Assembly: GCF_016881005.1 (NCBI RefSeq)
Contig: NZ_JACOPV010000015.1
Location: 123,585 to 187,584 of the forward strand
Direction: 5' to 3'
Length of the DNA stretch: 64,000 nucleotides
Source: Pseudomonas arcuscaelestis
GTDB taxonomy: Bacteria > Pseudomonadota > Gammaproteobacteria > Pseudomonadales > Pseudomonadaceae
The notes beneath the pieces were generated by a model. The model did no database searches and was not told where the DNA came from. It worked only from the letters and a program-made list of their open reading frames with translations. This document shows positions 8,590-17,363 of the stretch, piece by piece. Within the stretch, counting starts at the first letter, position 1; each line of letters begins with the position of its first letter. The position numbers and the translations under genes were made by a program.

Positions 8590-9033
8590 TTAGTGATGTA
8601 GATCGGCAGGAAGTTGGCCGCCATTCTCTGCAAGCTTGGTCATCACGGCTTTGTGCAGCCACACATTCATGCTGGCCGAGTCATCGGTAGAACCGCTGTA
8701 GTTGAGCTCTTTGGCCAGTTCCTTGCGATTGTCCAGGCTGCTGTCGATATTGAGCAGCTTGAGCAGATCGACAATCGACGTTCTCCAGTTCAGTGTTTCC
8801 GAGTGCTGCGCGGCCAGGGCGTCGAGCTTGGCGCCCACATCGACAGACTGGTGGGTGGATTGCGCTGATCCCTGGGTGGTTGTGGGGGCGGGAGTGGAGG
8901 TTGGAGTTGAAGGAGGGACCGGCGTCGACGGGGTGCCTGCGGGCGTTTGCACGTCAGGTGCAGCGGCATTGGTGTGGGTATTGTCATCGCGGCCGATACC
9001 CAGTTTTTCCATAATCTTGCTTAACAAGCCCAT
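8590..9033 (-). CDS. DUF3597 domain-containing protein
   Basis: Protein of 147 residues with a short N-terminal helix (MGLLSKIMEKLGIG), a Pro/Thr/Ser-rich linker (about residues 20-65) and a C-terminal DUF3597 domain (VDVGAKLDALAA, LNWRTSIVDLLKLLNIDSSL, RKELAKELNYSG, MNVWLHKAVMTKLAENGG). The start at 9033 is chosen because AGGAG lies seven bases upstream and the N-terminus matches the family; the frame is open further upstream. No signal peptide. The biochemical function of the family is unknown. Confidence 0.85.
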   Translation of the reverse strand: MGLLSKIMEKLGIGRDDNTHTNAAAPDVQTPAGTPSTPVPPSTPTSTPAPTTTQGSAQSTHQSVDVGAKLDALAAQHSETLNWRTSIVDLLKLLNIDSSLDNRKELAKELNYSGSTDDSASMNVWLHKAVMTKLAENGGQLPADLHH

Positions 9034-9235
9034 GTGAATCTCCTGATAAAAGTCAAATTCATAGGTGAAGCGCACTGCTCTTAATCGGTAAGGGCTTGGC
9101 TTCAATAAACTTGAGCGCAATCGTTCACCAACGGTTCAAATTAATTGCCAGGCACGGGCTTTTTGCGCTGAACGGTTACGAAAACCACGAATAACAGACA
9201 AAAACCTATTACTTTTACTAGGTACATTGCAGCTC

Positions 9236-9280
9236 GCAAGTTGCAGGCGGTTGTAAGTTGCGGGCGCTATAAGTTGCGTA
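9236..9280. repeat. Three short direct repeats of AAGTTGC
   Basis: Between the DUF3597 and AraC genes the heptamer AAGTTGC occurs three times at 14- to 17-base spacing, in CGCAAGTTGCAGGCG, GTAAGTTGCGGGCG and ATAAGTTGCGTAA. An inverted repeat (GCGTAAA / TTTACGC, about 9276-9298) follows directly and may end transcription of the AraC gene. No gene is seen in 9034-9318. Confidence 0.5.
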
Positions 9281-9318
9281 AATCGACTGGGTTTACGCCT
9301 GTACTTTCAAGAAAAAAC

Positions 9319-10194
9319 CTAGCGCCTGAATGCCGCCCTGTACGCCCCGGGTGTTGCACCCAAGGCTTGGCGAAAGCGATTGCTGAAATGGCTGGCGCTG
9401 GCAAAACCGCATTGCAGGGCGACTTCACTCAAGGCCAGGTCGCCAAAGCGCAGCAGGTGCCGGGCCATGGCCAGGCGTCGGGCCAGCAGGTATTGGTGGG
9501 GGGGAAGGCCAAAGCTCTCACGGAACATCCGCGCAAAGTGGTATTCGGACAAATTGCAGCGCGACGCCAGCTCCCCAAGGCTTAAGGGCTGGTCCAGGTG
9601 GCCTTCGATGTAGTCGCTTACTTGTCGCCGTTGATAGGCGGCCAATCCGCCTTTAAGGCGCAAGCCGTGGCGCTGGCCAACCTGGCTGAGCACGGCATGA
9701 TCGAGAATTTCGTGGGCCAGGGTGCTGGTGAGCAGGCGCTCGCCGGGCTCGTCCCAGTTCATTGCGATCAATTGGCGAAAGCGCTGGGCTTGCTCGGGAT
9801 CGTCAAGAAACGTTGCTTCCTGCAATTGCAGTTCGCGGGGTTCGCGGTCGAGCAGGCTGATGCAGCCGAGGGCGAATTGCTCCTGGCTGATATACAGGTG
9901 CGCCAGGCGAATCGAGCCATTCACCACCCAGTGTGAAGCCGAGCCTGCTGGCATGATGCAGAGCTTGTCGGGTGCGCCTTTGTGGCTGGGCTGATCGCGG
10001 CGGAAGGTGCCGGTGCCGTCGGCGATATAGCAGGACAGTGTGTGGTGGCTGGGGGCTTCGTAGTCGCGGGCGTCGTGGCGGTTGTTCCATAGGGCTGCAG
10101 CCAGGCCATCACCGAGGTCCGCGCTGTGTTCCAGGCAGGAGTGGGGTGATTCGTGCATGGCTTTGAATACTTGCAGCTGGTCCAGCGCGTTCAT
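9319..10194 (-). CDS. AraC family transcriptional regulator
   Basis: DNA-binding regulator of 291 residues. The N-terminal half (residues about 20-170) is a cupin-like sensing arm (HTLSCYIADGTGTF, KLCIMPAGSASHWVV). The C-terminal 100 residues form the AraC double helix-turn-helix, with SLGELASRCNLSEYHFARMF and LSEVALQCGFASASHFSNRFRQ followed by GATPGAYR. It is divergent from an EamA-type exporter gene whose start is 137 bp away, so it may control that gene, but no operator was identified. Confidence 0.9.
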   Translation of the reverse strand: MNALDQLQVFKAMHESPHSCLEHSADLGDGLAAALWNNRHDARDYEAPSHHTLSCYIADGTGTFRRDQPSHKGAPDKLCIMPAGSASHWVVNGSIRLAHLYISQEQFALGCISLLDREPRELQLQEATFLDDPEQAQRFRQLIAMNWDEPGERLLTSTLAHEILDHAVLSQVGQRHGLRLKGGLAAYQRRQVSDYIEGHLDQPLSLGELASRCNLSEYHFARMFRESFGLPPHQYLLARRLAMARHLLRFGDLALSEVALQCGFASASHFSNRFRQALGATPGAYRAAFRR

Positions 10195-10331
10195 GATCGA
10201 TACCTCTGGGCATTATCCTACGCTGCTGTGCAATGACTGACAGCAGCGTGCGCGGTAAAAGCGCAAGAATCTGCAAGCGCGCCTCCGGGGTGTGGCCTGA
10301 GACTGAAGGCCTGGATGCGAGGAGCGCTGTC

Positions 10332-11234
10332 ATGAACCTGTCGTTGTACTTGTTGACCGTACTGATCTGGGGCACCACCTGGATCGCCCTGAAACTACAA
10401 CTGGGTGTTGTCGCGATTCCGGTATCGATTGTCTATCGGTTTGCCCTGGCGGGGCTGATTCTGTTTGCCATTTTGCTGCTCAGCCGTCGTTTGCAACCGA
10501 TGAACTGGCGCGGCCACAGCATTTGCCTGGCCCAGGGGTTTTGCCTGTTCTGCGTTAATTTCATGTGTTTTTTGACGGCCAGCCAGTGGATTCCCAGCGG
10601 CTTGATCGCCGTGGTGTTCTCTACCGCGACCTTGTGGAATGCGCTCAATGCGCGGGTGTTCTTCGGCCAGAAGATCGCCACCAACGTGCTCGGTGGCGGC
10701 GCCTTGGGCTTGGCTGGGCTGGGGCTATTGTTCTGGCCGGAGCTGTCGGGGCATGCCGCCAGTCGTGAAACCCTGATCGGTCTGGGCTTGGCGCTGCTGG
10801 GGACCTTGTGTTTCTCGGCGGGCAACATGCTCTCGAGCCTGCAACAGAAAGCCGGCTTGCGGCCGATGACCACCAACGCCTGGGGCATGCTCTATGGCGC
10901 CGGGATGCTGGCTGTGTATTGTCTGGTCAAGGGTATTCCATTCGAGATGGAGTGGACTACACGCTACATCGGCTCGTTGATGTACCTGGTGATTCCGGGG
11001 TCGGTTATCGGCTTTACCGCCTACCTGACCCTGGTCGGGCGCATGGGACCGGAGCGGGCGGCCTACTGCACGGTGCTGTTTCCGCTGGTAGCGCTGAATG
11101 TCTCGGCGTTCTATGAGGGGTACCAGTGGACGGCCCCGGCCCTGTTTGGTCTGGTGTTGGTGATGCTGGGCAACGTGCTGGTGTTCAGAAAACCCAAGCC
11201 CAAGACAACCGCTGCTGCGGTTGTCTTGAGGTAA
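10332..11234 (+). CDS. EamA/DMT family metabolite exporter
   Basis: Inner-membrane transporter of 300 residues with ten hydrophobic segments in two EamA repeats of about 140 residues. The first begins LYLLTVLIWGTTWIALKLQ, the second LALLGTLCFSAGNMLSSLQ. Members export amino acids or related metabolites; the substrate is unknown. The start at 10332 is chosen because the first membrane helix begins there; the frame is open upstream without a membrane segment. The divergent AraC gene is a candidate regulator. Confidence 0.87.
   Translation: MNLSLYLLTVLIWGTTWIALKLQLGVVAIPVSIVYRFALAGLILFAILLLSRRLQPMNWRGHSICLAQGFCLFCVNFMCFLTASQWIPSGLIAVVFSTATLWNALNARVFFGQKIATNVLGGGALGLAGLGLLFWPELSGHAASRETLIGLGLALLGTLCFSAGNMLSSLQQKAGLRPMTTNAWGMLYGAGMLAVYCLVKGIPFEMEWTTRYIGSLMYLVIPGSVIGFTAYLTLVGRMGPERAAYCTVLFPLVALNVSAFYEGYQWTAPALFGLVLVMLGNVLVFRKPKPKTTAAAVVLR
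11201..11228. terminator. 12-bp perfect stem-loop inside the 3' end of the EamA gene
   Basis: CAAGACAACCGC and GCGGTTGTCTTG form a perfect inverted repeat with a TGCT loop that overlaps the last codons of the transporter gene. It lies between convergent genes and probably ends or stabilises the transcript, although no T-run follows. Confidence 0.5.
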
Positions 11235-11255
11235 AGCATTGCCCGTGCCTAGCGC

Positions 11256-12245
11256 TTAAGGGTTGCTGGGGGATGATTTCCACACCTGCGGATTGACCAG
11301 GTCACGTGGACGTTCGCCCAGTAGGGCGCTGCGCAGGTTGTCGATGGCGCGGTTGGCCATGGCTTCACGGGTTTCAGCGGTGGCGGAGCCGACGTGCGGC
11401 AGGGTCAGGGCGTTGGGCAGTTGGAACAGCGCTGATTCAGTCAGCGGTTCTTTCTCGTACACGTCCAGTCCGGCGCCGCGAATGGTGCCGTCGCGCAGGG
11501 CTTCGACCAGCGCCGCTTCATCCACCACCGGCCCACGGGACACGTTGATCAAAAACGCACTGGATTTCATCAGCTGCAATTCACGGCTGCTGATCAGGTG
11601 CTTGGTCTGGGCGCCGAGCGGCACCACCAGGCAAACAAAATCGGCTTCAGCCAATAGCTCGTCAAGGCTGCGAAATTGGGCGCCGAGTTCCTGCTCCAAT
11701 GCCGCCTTGCGCGAGTTGCCGCTGTAGATGATCGGCATATTGAAGCCAAAACGTCCGCGCCGGGCAATGGCCGCACCAATGTTGCCCAGACCAACGATCC
11801 CCAACGTTTTACCGTGTACATCGCTACCGAACTGCGCCGGCCCAACCGTGGCCTGCCAGTGTCCGGCCTTGGTCCAGGCGTCCAGTTCGGCAACACGACG
11901 GGCGCAGCCCATGAGCAAAGCAAAACCCAGGTCTGCCGTGCTTTCGGTGAGTACGTCGGGGGTGTTGGTCAGGGCAAGGCCGCGCTCATTGAAGTAGTTC
12001 AGGTCGTAGTTGTCGTAGCCCACCGACACACTCGACACCACTTCCAGTTTGCTGGCATTGGCCAGTTGCGCTTCACCGAGTTTGCGCCCCACGCCGATCA
12101 GGCCGTGGGCCTGGGGCAAGGCTTCGTTGAATTGGGCGCTGATGTCGCCGAGCTTGGGATTGGGGACGATTACGTTGAAGTCTTGCTGCAGGCGTTCGAC
12201 CATCGCCGGGGTAATGCGGCTGAAGGCAAGGACGGTCTTTTTCAT
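11256..12245 (-). CDS. D-isomer 2-hydroxyacid dehydrogenase (GhrB / 2-ketogluconate reductase-like)
   Basis: Cytosolic NAD(P)H-dependent reductase of 2-keto acids such as glyoxylate, hydroxypyruvate or 2-ketogluconate. The 329-residue protein shows the family features: substrate-side SVGYDNYD, a Rossmann fold with GIVGLGNIGAAIARR (residues about 150-165), the NVSRGPVVDE segment with the catalytic Arg, a downstream Glu in DVYEKEPL and the catalytic His in LPHVGSAT. Length and motifs fit GhrB/TkrA. It is convergent with the EamA gene and 73 bp downstream of a LysR gene on the same strand. The exact substrate is not decided by the sequence. Confidence 0.88.
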   Translation of the reverse strand: MKKTVLAFSRITPAMVERLQQDFNVIVPNPKLGDISAQFNEALPQAHGLIGVGRKLGEAQLANASKLEVVSSVSVGYDNYDLNYFNERGLALTNTPDVLTESTADLGFALLMGCARRVAELDAWTKAGHWQATVGPAQFGSDVHGKTLGIVGLGNIGAAIARRGRFGFNMPIIYSGNSRKAALEQELGAQFRSLDELLAEADFVCLVVPLGAQTKHLISSRELQLMKSSAFLINVSRGPVVDEAALVEALRDGTIRGAGLDVYEKEPLTESALFQLPNALTLPHVGSATAETREAMANRAIDNLRSALLGERPRDLVNPQVWKSSPSNP

Positions 12246-12318
12246 CGGCGAAATCTCTGCTGGCGGTGGAGAATGGGTAGCACGCTATCATTCCCCACCG
12301 CCTCTGTGCAGCAAGATT

Positions 12319-13266
12319 TCAGTTGGCGATCAGCAACTCGTGAGTCTTGAGATCGGCATCGTGGGCAGCGAGAATTTCCGGCAGCGAGTTGCGCAGGTAC
12401 TCGACCCAGGTCTTGATCTTCGCATCCAGGTATTGGCGCGATGGGTAGATCGCGTACAGGTTCAATTCCTGCAGGCGGTAGTCGGGCATTACCCGTACTA
12501 GCGATCCGTCACGCAGCCCGTCTATGGCTGAGTAGATCGGCAACACACCAACCCCCATGCCACTGCGGATTGCGGCTTTCATCGCGTCGGCAGAGTTCAC
12601 CTGAAACGGTGCCTGGGTAATGTTGACCACTTCCTGGCCTTCCGGACCGTCGAACAGCCACTTCTCCAGGGGGATCACCGGGCTCACCATGCGCAGGCAG
12701 GCATGATTGAGCAGGTCGCTGGGCTTATGCGCCACGCCGTGGCGTTTCACGTACTCGGGCGATGCGCAGACGATGCTGTAGGTGATGCCCAGGCGCTGGG
12801 ACACAAAGCCCGAGTCCGGCAGCTCGCTGGCCAGCACGATGGAGACGTCATAGCCTTCGTCGAGTAAGTCCGGCACGCGGTTGGCCATGGTCAGGTCGAA
12901 GGTGACGTCGGGGTGGGTTTCGCGGTAGCGGGCAATGGCATCGATGACAAAATGCTGGCCGACGCCGGTCATCGAATGCACTTTCAATTGCCCAGCCGGA
13001 CGCGCATGGGCATCGCTGGCCTCGGCTTCGGCTTCCTCGACATAGGTAAGGATCTGTTCGCAGCGCATCAGGTAGCGCTTGCCAGCTTCGGTCAGGGCGA
13101 TGCGGCGGGTGGTGCGGTTGAGCAGGCGGGTTTGCAGATGGGCTTCAAGATTGGAAACCGCCCGTGAGACGTTGGCGGTGGTTGTATCCAGTTGTACAGC
13201 CGCGGCGGTAAAACTACCGACTTGGGCTACACAGCTAAAAGCACGCATATTTTGCAGGGTGTCCAT
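12319..13266 (-). CDS. LysR family transcriptional regulator
   Basis: Regulator of 315 residues with an N-terminal winged helix-turn-helix (MRAFSCVAQVGSFTAAAVQLDTT, then VSRAVSNLEAHL and LLNRTTRRIALTEAG) and a C-terminal periplasmic-binding-like effector domain (residues about 90-300). It is divergent from the efflux operon starting at 13453, the usual arrangement for the activator of an AaeXAB-type aromatic-acid pump, so that operon is its likely target. It could also act on the hydroxyacid dehydrogenase downstream. Confidence 0.9.
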   Translation of the reverse strand: MDTLQNMRAFSCVAQVGSFTAAAVQLDTTTANVSRAVSNLEAHLQTRLLNRTTRRIALTEAGKRYLMRCEQILTYVEEAEAEASDAHARPAGQLKVHSMTGVGQHFVIDAIARYRETHPDVTFDLTMANRVPDLLDEGYDVSIVLASELPDSGFVSQRLGITYSIVCASPEYVKRHGVAHKPSDLLNHACLRMVSPVIPLEKWLFDGPEGQEVVNITQAPFQVNSADAMKAAIRSGMGVGVLPIYSAIDGLRDGSLVRVMPDYRLQELNLYAIYPSRQYLDAKIKTWVEYLRNSLPEILAAHDADLKTHELLIAN

Positions 13267-13377
13267 GGGTCGCTCTCAAAGTAGACGACAAATTGTGACA
13301 TGAAGTAACCACGCCGGTCTTCAGACTAAAGCCGGATTATCACTGTTTTCGTAACAAAGATTCGCAGTAATACACGC

Positions 13378-13406
13378 TTATCGCCAGCACAACCGCCCCC
13401 TAGAAT
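13378..13406 (+). promoter_or_regulatory. Candidate sigma-70 promoter of the FUSC efflux operon
   Basis: TAGAAT at 13401-13406 is a fair -10 element with TTATCG 17 bases upstream as a weak -35. It lies in the 186-bp divergent region between the LysR gene and the efflux operon, about 45 bp before the first start codon. The poor -35 would suit a promoter that needs a LysR activator. Confidence 0.35.
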
Positions 13407-13452
13407 TGCGTCTCCAAGCGTCATCCACCTTCTACGTCGGGAATTCGCAGCT

Positions 13453-14979
13453 GTGCCGCGTCGCATCATCAGAGCGCTGAATGCGCTCAGTGTCTGTGCC
13501 CTTAGCTTGACCTTGAGCGGCTGTATCGGAACTTGGGGCATTGCCCCGCAAAGCAAGACGCTGCAAGCCAATACCCTCACCACCGACGAGGCGATCCGCG
13601 AGGCCGCCCGTGATGCCCACTGGCCGGACCAGCAGTGGTGGCGCGCCTATGGCGATCCACAGCTGGACCGCTGGATAGCCCTGGCGGTAAACGACAGCCC
13701 AAGCATGGCCATGGCTGCGGCGCGGGTGCGCGAGGCCAAGGCCATGGCCGGCGTGGTCGAGTCTGCCGAGAAACTGCAAGTGAACGGCGAGTCGACGCTC
13801 AAGCGCCACAATTGGCCCGAAGACCAGTTCTATGGGCCGGGGGCGCTGTCCGGTGCCAACACCTGGGACAACAATGCTGCGCTGGGCTTCAGTTACGCCC
13901 TGGACCTGTGGGGGCGCGAGCGTAATGCCAGTGAACAGGCCGTGGACATGGCCCACATGAGTGCCGCGCAGTTGCGCCAGGCGCAGTTGGAACTGCAGAA
14001 CAACATCGTCAAGGTGTACATCCAACTGTCCCTGCATTTTGCCCAGTACGACATCGTCAAAGCTGAACTTGAGCAGCAGGAGCAGATTCTAGCCCTGGCG
14101 CAACGGCGCCTGGCCGGTGGCATTGGCACGCACTTCGAAGTCAGTCAGGCGCAGACGCCCCTGCCGGAAACCCATCGTCAGCTCGATGCCCTGCATGAAG
14201 AAATCGCCCTGGCGCGTAACCAGTTGGCCGCTCTGGCCGGTAAAGGTCCAGGGGAGGGCGCGCAATTGCAGCGTCCGCAACTGGCCCTGGGGGCGGCGTT
14301 GAAACTGCCTTCGGCCATGCCCGCCGAGTTGGTCGGCCAGCGTCCGGATGTGGTCGCCAGCCGCTGGCAGGTCGCGGCCCAGGCGCGCGGTATCGATGTC
14401 GCCCATGCCGGCTTCTTCCCCAATGTCGATCTGGTCGGCGGCTTGGGTTTCATGGCCACAGGCGGTGGTGCGCTGGAGTTTCTCACTGGGCGCAAGTTCA
14501 ACTACAACGTTGGCCCGGCCATCAGCCTGCCAGTGTTCGACGGTGGTCGCCTGCGCTCGCAGTTGGGTGTGGCATCGGCCGGCTATGACATGGCCGTGGC
14601 GCGTTACAACCAGACCGTGGTCGAGGCCCTCAAGGGCATTTCCGATCAGTTGATTCGTCGCGAGTCGATGAAAGAACAGCAGCACTTTGCTGCCGAGTCG
14701 GTGGCTTCTGCGCAGAAAACCTACGACATCGCCATGATTGCCTTTCAACGGGGCCTCACCGATTACCTCAATGTGCTCAATGCGCAAACCTTGCTGTTTC
14801 GCCAGCAGCAGATCCAACAGCAGGTCCAGGCCGCTCGCTTGACCGCCCACGCTGAATTGGTCACGGCCCTCGGCGGTGGTCTGGGCGCCGGCAACGATGT
14901 GCCGAGCGAAGATAAACAACAGGCGCCGAAAACCCCGGCGACCCTGGCGCTCTTCGACAAGCCGGACCGTGCCGAATGA
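13453..14979 (+). CDS. Outer-membrane efflux lipoprotein, NodT/OprM family (FUSC system)
   Basis: TolC-like outer-membrane channel of 508 residues that lets substrates of the FUSC pump leave the cell. It has a lipoprotein signal (lipobox LSGC near residue 24), two OEP repeats of long helices, and typical NodT motifs (QWWRAYGDPQLD, ALDLWGRERNASEQ, GQRPDVVASRWQVAAQ, GFFPNVDLVGGLGF, PVFDGGRLRSQL, LTDYLNVLNAQ). It starts with GTG at 13453. The stop overlaps the FUSC start by four bases, so the two genes are coupled. Confidence 0.92.
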   Translation: MPRRIIRALNALSVCALSLTLSGCIGTWGIAPQSKTLQANTLTTDEAIREAARDAHWPDQQWWRAYGDPQLDRWIALAVNDSPSMAMAAARVREAKAMAGVVESAEKLQVNGESTLKRHNWPEDQFYGPGALSGANTWDNNAALGFSYALDLWGRERNASEQAVDMAHMSAAQLRQAQLELQNNIVKVYIQLSLHFAQYDIVKAELEQQEQILALAQRRLAGGIGTHFEVSQAQTPLPETHRQLDALHEEIALARNQLAALAGKGPGEGAQLQRPQLALGAALKLPSAMPAELVGQRPDVVASRWQVAAQARGIDVAHAGFFPNVDLVGGLGFMATGGGALEFLTGRKFNYNVGPAISLPVFDGGRLRSQLGVASAGYDMAVARYNQTVVEALKGISDQLIRRESMKEQQHFAAESVASAQKTYDIAMIAFQRGLTDYLNVLNAQTLLFRQQQIQQQVQAARLTAHAELVTALGGGLGAGNDVPSEDKQQAPKTPATLALFDKPDRAE

Positions 14980-17162
14980 GCGCTCTGACACTGCCGTTTC
15001 GCTGGCTGGGCTCCCTTGAATGGCGCCGTGGCTTCTTTGAATGGGCGCGCACTGACGGGGTGACCTGGGTCTATATTTTCAAGGTCCTGAGCGCTGCCTT
15101 CCTCACTTTGTGGCTGGCCATGCGCCTGGAGCTGCCGCAGCCGCGCACCGCGATGATCACTGTGTTCATCGTTATGCAGCCGCAGAGCGGGCATGTGTTT
15201 GCCAAGAGCTTCTGGCGCCTGCTCGGGACCCTGGCCGGCTCCTCGATGATGGTCGCCTTGATCGCGCTGTTTCCGCAGAACACCGAACTGTTCCTACCAA
15301 GCCTGGCGGTGTGGGTGGGCTTGTGCTCGGCGGGCGCCATGCGTTATCGAACCTTCCGTGCCTACGGCTTCGTGCTGGCGGGCTATACCGCGGCAATGGT
15401 CGGCCTGCCGGCGCTGCAACACCCCGACGGCGCGTTCATGGCCGCGGTTTGGCGGGTGCTGGAAATTTCCCTGGGGATTCTGGTGTCGACACTGGTCAGC
15501 GCCGCGATCCTGCCGCAGTCGGCCAGTGCGGCAATGCGCAACGCCCTGTACCAGCGCTTTGGTGTGTTCGCCAGCTTTGTCGTCGAAGGTTTGCGCGGTG
15601 ACAGTCAGCGCGATCGTTTCGAAAGCAGCAACGTGCGCTTTATCGCCGAGGCGGTGGGCCTGGAAAGCCTGCGCAATGTCACCGCCTTCGAAGACCCGCA
15701 CATGCGCCGACGCAACGGTCGGTTGGGGCGCATGAACAGTGAGTTCATGGCCATCACCACGCGTTTCAACGCACTGCACCAGTTGCTCGAACGCCTGCGT
15801 CTGCGCGGGCCGCTGCAGATCACCACGGCTATTGAACCGGGCCTGCAGGCGTTGACCGAGCTGCTCGATGTCTATGCCGGACGGGCGCTGACCAACGCCG
15901 ATGCTGCGCGCCTTGCCGAGCAACTGGCGGCCTACAAGGAAGGCTTGCCGGAGCGGGTGCGCAGCATGCGCGCCGCCTATGTCGAGACAGGGCCGAGCGA
16001 GTCCGATCTGCTCGACTTCCACACCGCCTACGAACTGCTCTACCGCTTTGTCGACGACCTGCACAGCTATGCCCTGACGCATGCCTCGTTGGCCGAGCAC
16101 AACCATGCGCGCGAGCAGTGGGACGAGCCGTATGTGGCGCAGACTGACTGGATGGTGTCGCTGGCAGCGGGCCTGCGTGCAGCCTTTATTTTGTTGGTGC
16201 TGGGCAGCTTCTGGATTCTGACGGCTTGGCCCAGCGGCGCGATCATGACCTTGATTGCTGCCGCCACGGTGGGCTTGTCGGCCGCTTCACCGAACCCCAA
16301 GCGCATGTCGTTCCAGATGGCTTGCGGAACCTTGATCGGCGCCTTTATCGGCTTTTTCGAAACCTTCTTTGTGTTTCCCTGGATCGATGGCTTTGCATTG
16401 CTGTGCCTGGTGCTGGCACCGGTGTTCGTGCTCGGGGCTTTCCTCGCCTCGCGCCCGGCCTATGCCGGTGTCGGCCTGGGCTTGCTGATCTTCTTTGCCA
16501 CCGGCTCAGTGCCGAACAACCTGACCGTGTACAACCCGTACGACTTTATCAATGACTACATCGCCATGGTCATCGGCATGTTGGTGTGTGCCGCTGCCGG
16601 GGCGATCATCCTGCCGCCGAACAGCCGTTGGCTATGGAGCCGGCTGGAGCTCGATCTGCGCAGCCAGGTGTTGTTTGCCATTAGCGGCCGCCTGCGTGGC
16701 CTGGGCTCGGCCTTCGAAAGCCGCACCCGCGACCTGCTGCACCAGGCCTATGGCCTGGCGGTGGGCAAGCCGCAGGTGCAAAGCAAGTTGTTGGGCTGGA
16801 TGTTCCTGGTGCTGGAAGTCGGCCACGCGATCATCGAGCTGCGCAAGGAACAGGCTATTTTGCCGGTGCATCCTTGCTACGCCGAGTCGCAGTCCTGGCG
16901 CCTGGCAATTCGCGTGATGGGACGTGCCCTGGCGCGGTTGTTCCTGCAACCGAATGCGAGCAATCACGAGCGTGCGCTGATCGCCGTCGACCACGCTATC
17001 AGCCGCGTGCAGGCCACCGACGAACCCTTTGCCCGGCACTTTGACACCTCAGCTTTGCGTCGGGTGCAGAGCTACCTGCATTTCATCCGTACTTCGCTGC
17101 TCGACCCCCAGTCGCCGCTGGCCGCAATGGCTCCGGCCCAAGGACTGCACCATGCCCCGTGA
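14976..17162 (+). CDS. FUSC family inner-membrane efflux protein (AaeB-like)
   Basis: Inner-membrane pump of 728 residues related to AaeB, which exports aromatic carboxylic acids. Two membrane blocks are seen: residues about 35-185 (TWVYIFKVLSAAFLTLWLAM; RTFRAYGFVLAGYTAAMVGL) and about 385-545 (LAAGLRAAFILLVLGSFWIL; GFALLCLVLAPVFVLGAFLA). A cytoplasmic helical region lies between them and another follows at the C-terminus. The first block carries the FUSC motif around AMITVFIVMQPQSGHVFAKS. It overlaps the OM channel gene upstream by 4 bp and the DUF1656 gene downstream by 11 bp. Confidence 0.92.
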   Translation: MSALTLPFRWLGSLEWRRGFFEWARTDGVTWVYIFKVLSAAFLTLWLAMRLELPQPRTAMITVFIVMQPQSGHVFAKSFWRLLGTLAGSSMMVALIALFPQNTELFLPSLAVWVGLCSAGAMRYRTFRAYGFVLAGYTAAMVGLPALQHPDGAFMAAVWRVLEISLGILVSTLVSAAILPQSASAAMRNALYQRFGVFASFVVEGLRGDSQRDRFESSNVRFIAEAVGLESLRNVTAFEDPHMRRRNGRLGRMNSEFMAITTRFNALHQLLERLRLRGPLQITTAIEPGLQALTELLDVYAGRALTNADAARLAEQLAAYKEGLPERVRSMRAAYVETGPSESDLLDFHTAYELLYRFVDDLHSYALTHASLAEHNHAREQWDEPYVAQTDWMVSLAAGLRAAFILLVLGSFWILTAWPSGAIMTLIAAATVGLSAASPNPKRMSFQMACGTLIGAFIGFFETFFVFPWIDGFALLCLVLAPVFVLGAFLASRPAYAGVGLGLLIFFATGSVPNNLTVYNPYDFINDYIAMVIGMLVCAAAGAIILPPNSRWLWSRLELDLRSQVLFAISGRLRGLGSAFESRTRDLLHQAYGLAVGKPQVQSKLLGWMFLVLEVGHAIIELRKEQAILPVHPCYAESQSWRLAIRVMGRALARLFLQPNASNHERALIAVDHAISRVQATDEPFARHFDTSALRRVQSYLHFIRTSLLDPQSPLAAMAPAQGLHHAP

Positions 17163-17352
17163 AATCGCCTTCCATGGCGTCTACATGCCGACCATGACCC
17201 TGATGTTTGTGTTTGCCGCCGGGCTTGCCTGGGGCCTGGATCGGTTTATCGCCAGCTATGACGGCTATCGCTTTTTCTGGCATCCGGCACTGCTGCGCCT
17301 GTGCCTGTTTATCTGCCTGTTCGGTTCCATGGCCCTGACTCTCTACCGTTGA
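17152..17352 (+). CDS. DUF1656 (AaeX-like) small membrane protein
   Basis: A 66-residue protein with two membrane helices, one near MTLMFVFAAGLAWGLD and one near LLRLCLFICLFGSMAL, beginning with PREIAFHGVYMP, the characteristic start of DUF1656/AaeX proteins. Its ATG at 17152 lies inside the 3' end of the FUSC gene. AaeX-type proteins always accompany AaeA and AaeB, though their role is unknown. Confidence 0.88.
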   Translation: MPREIAFHGVYMPTMTLMFVFAAGLAWGLDRFIASYDGYRFFWHPALLRLCLFICLFGSMALTLYR

Positions 17353-17363
17353 GACCCCTGTTG

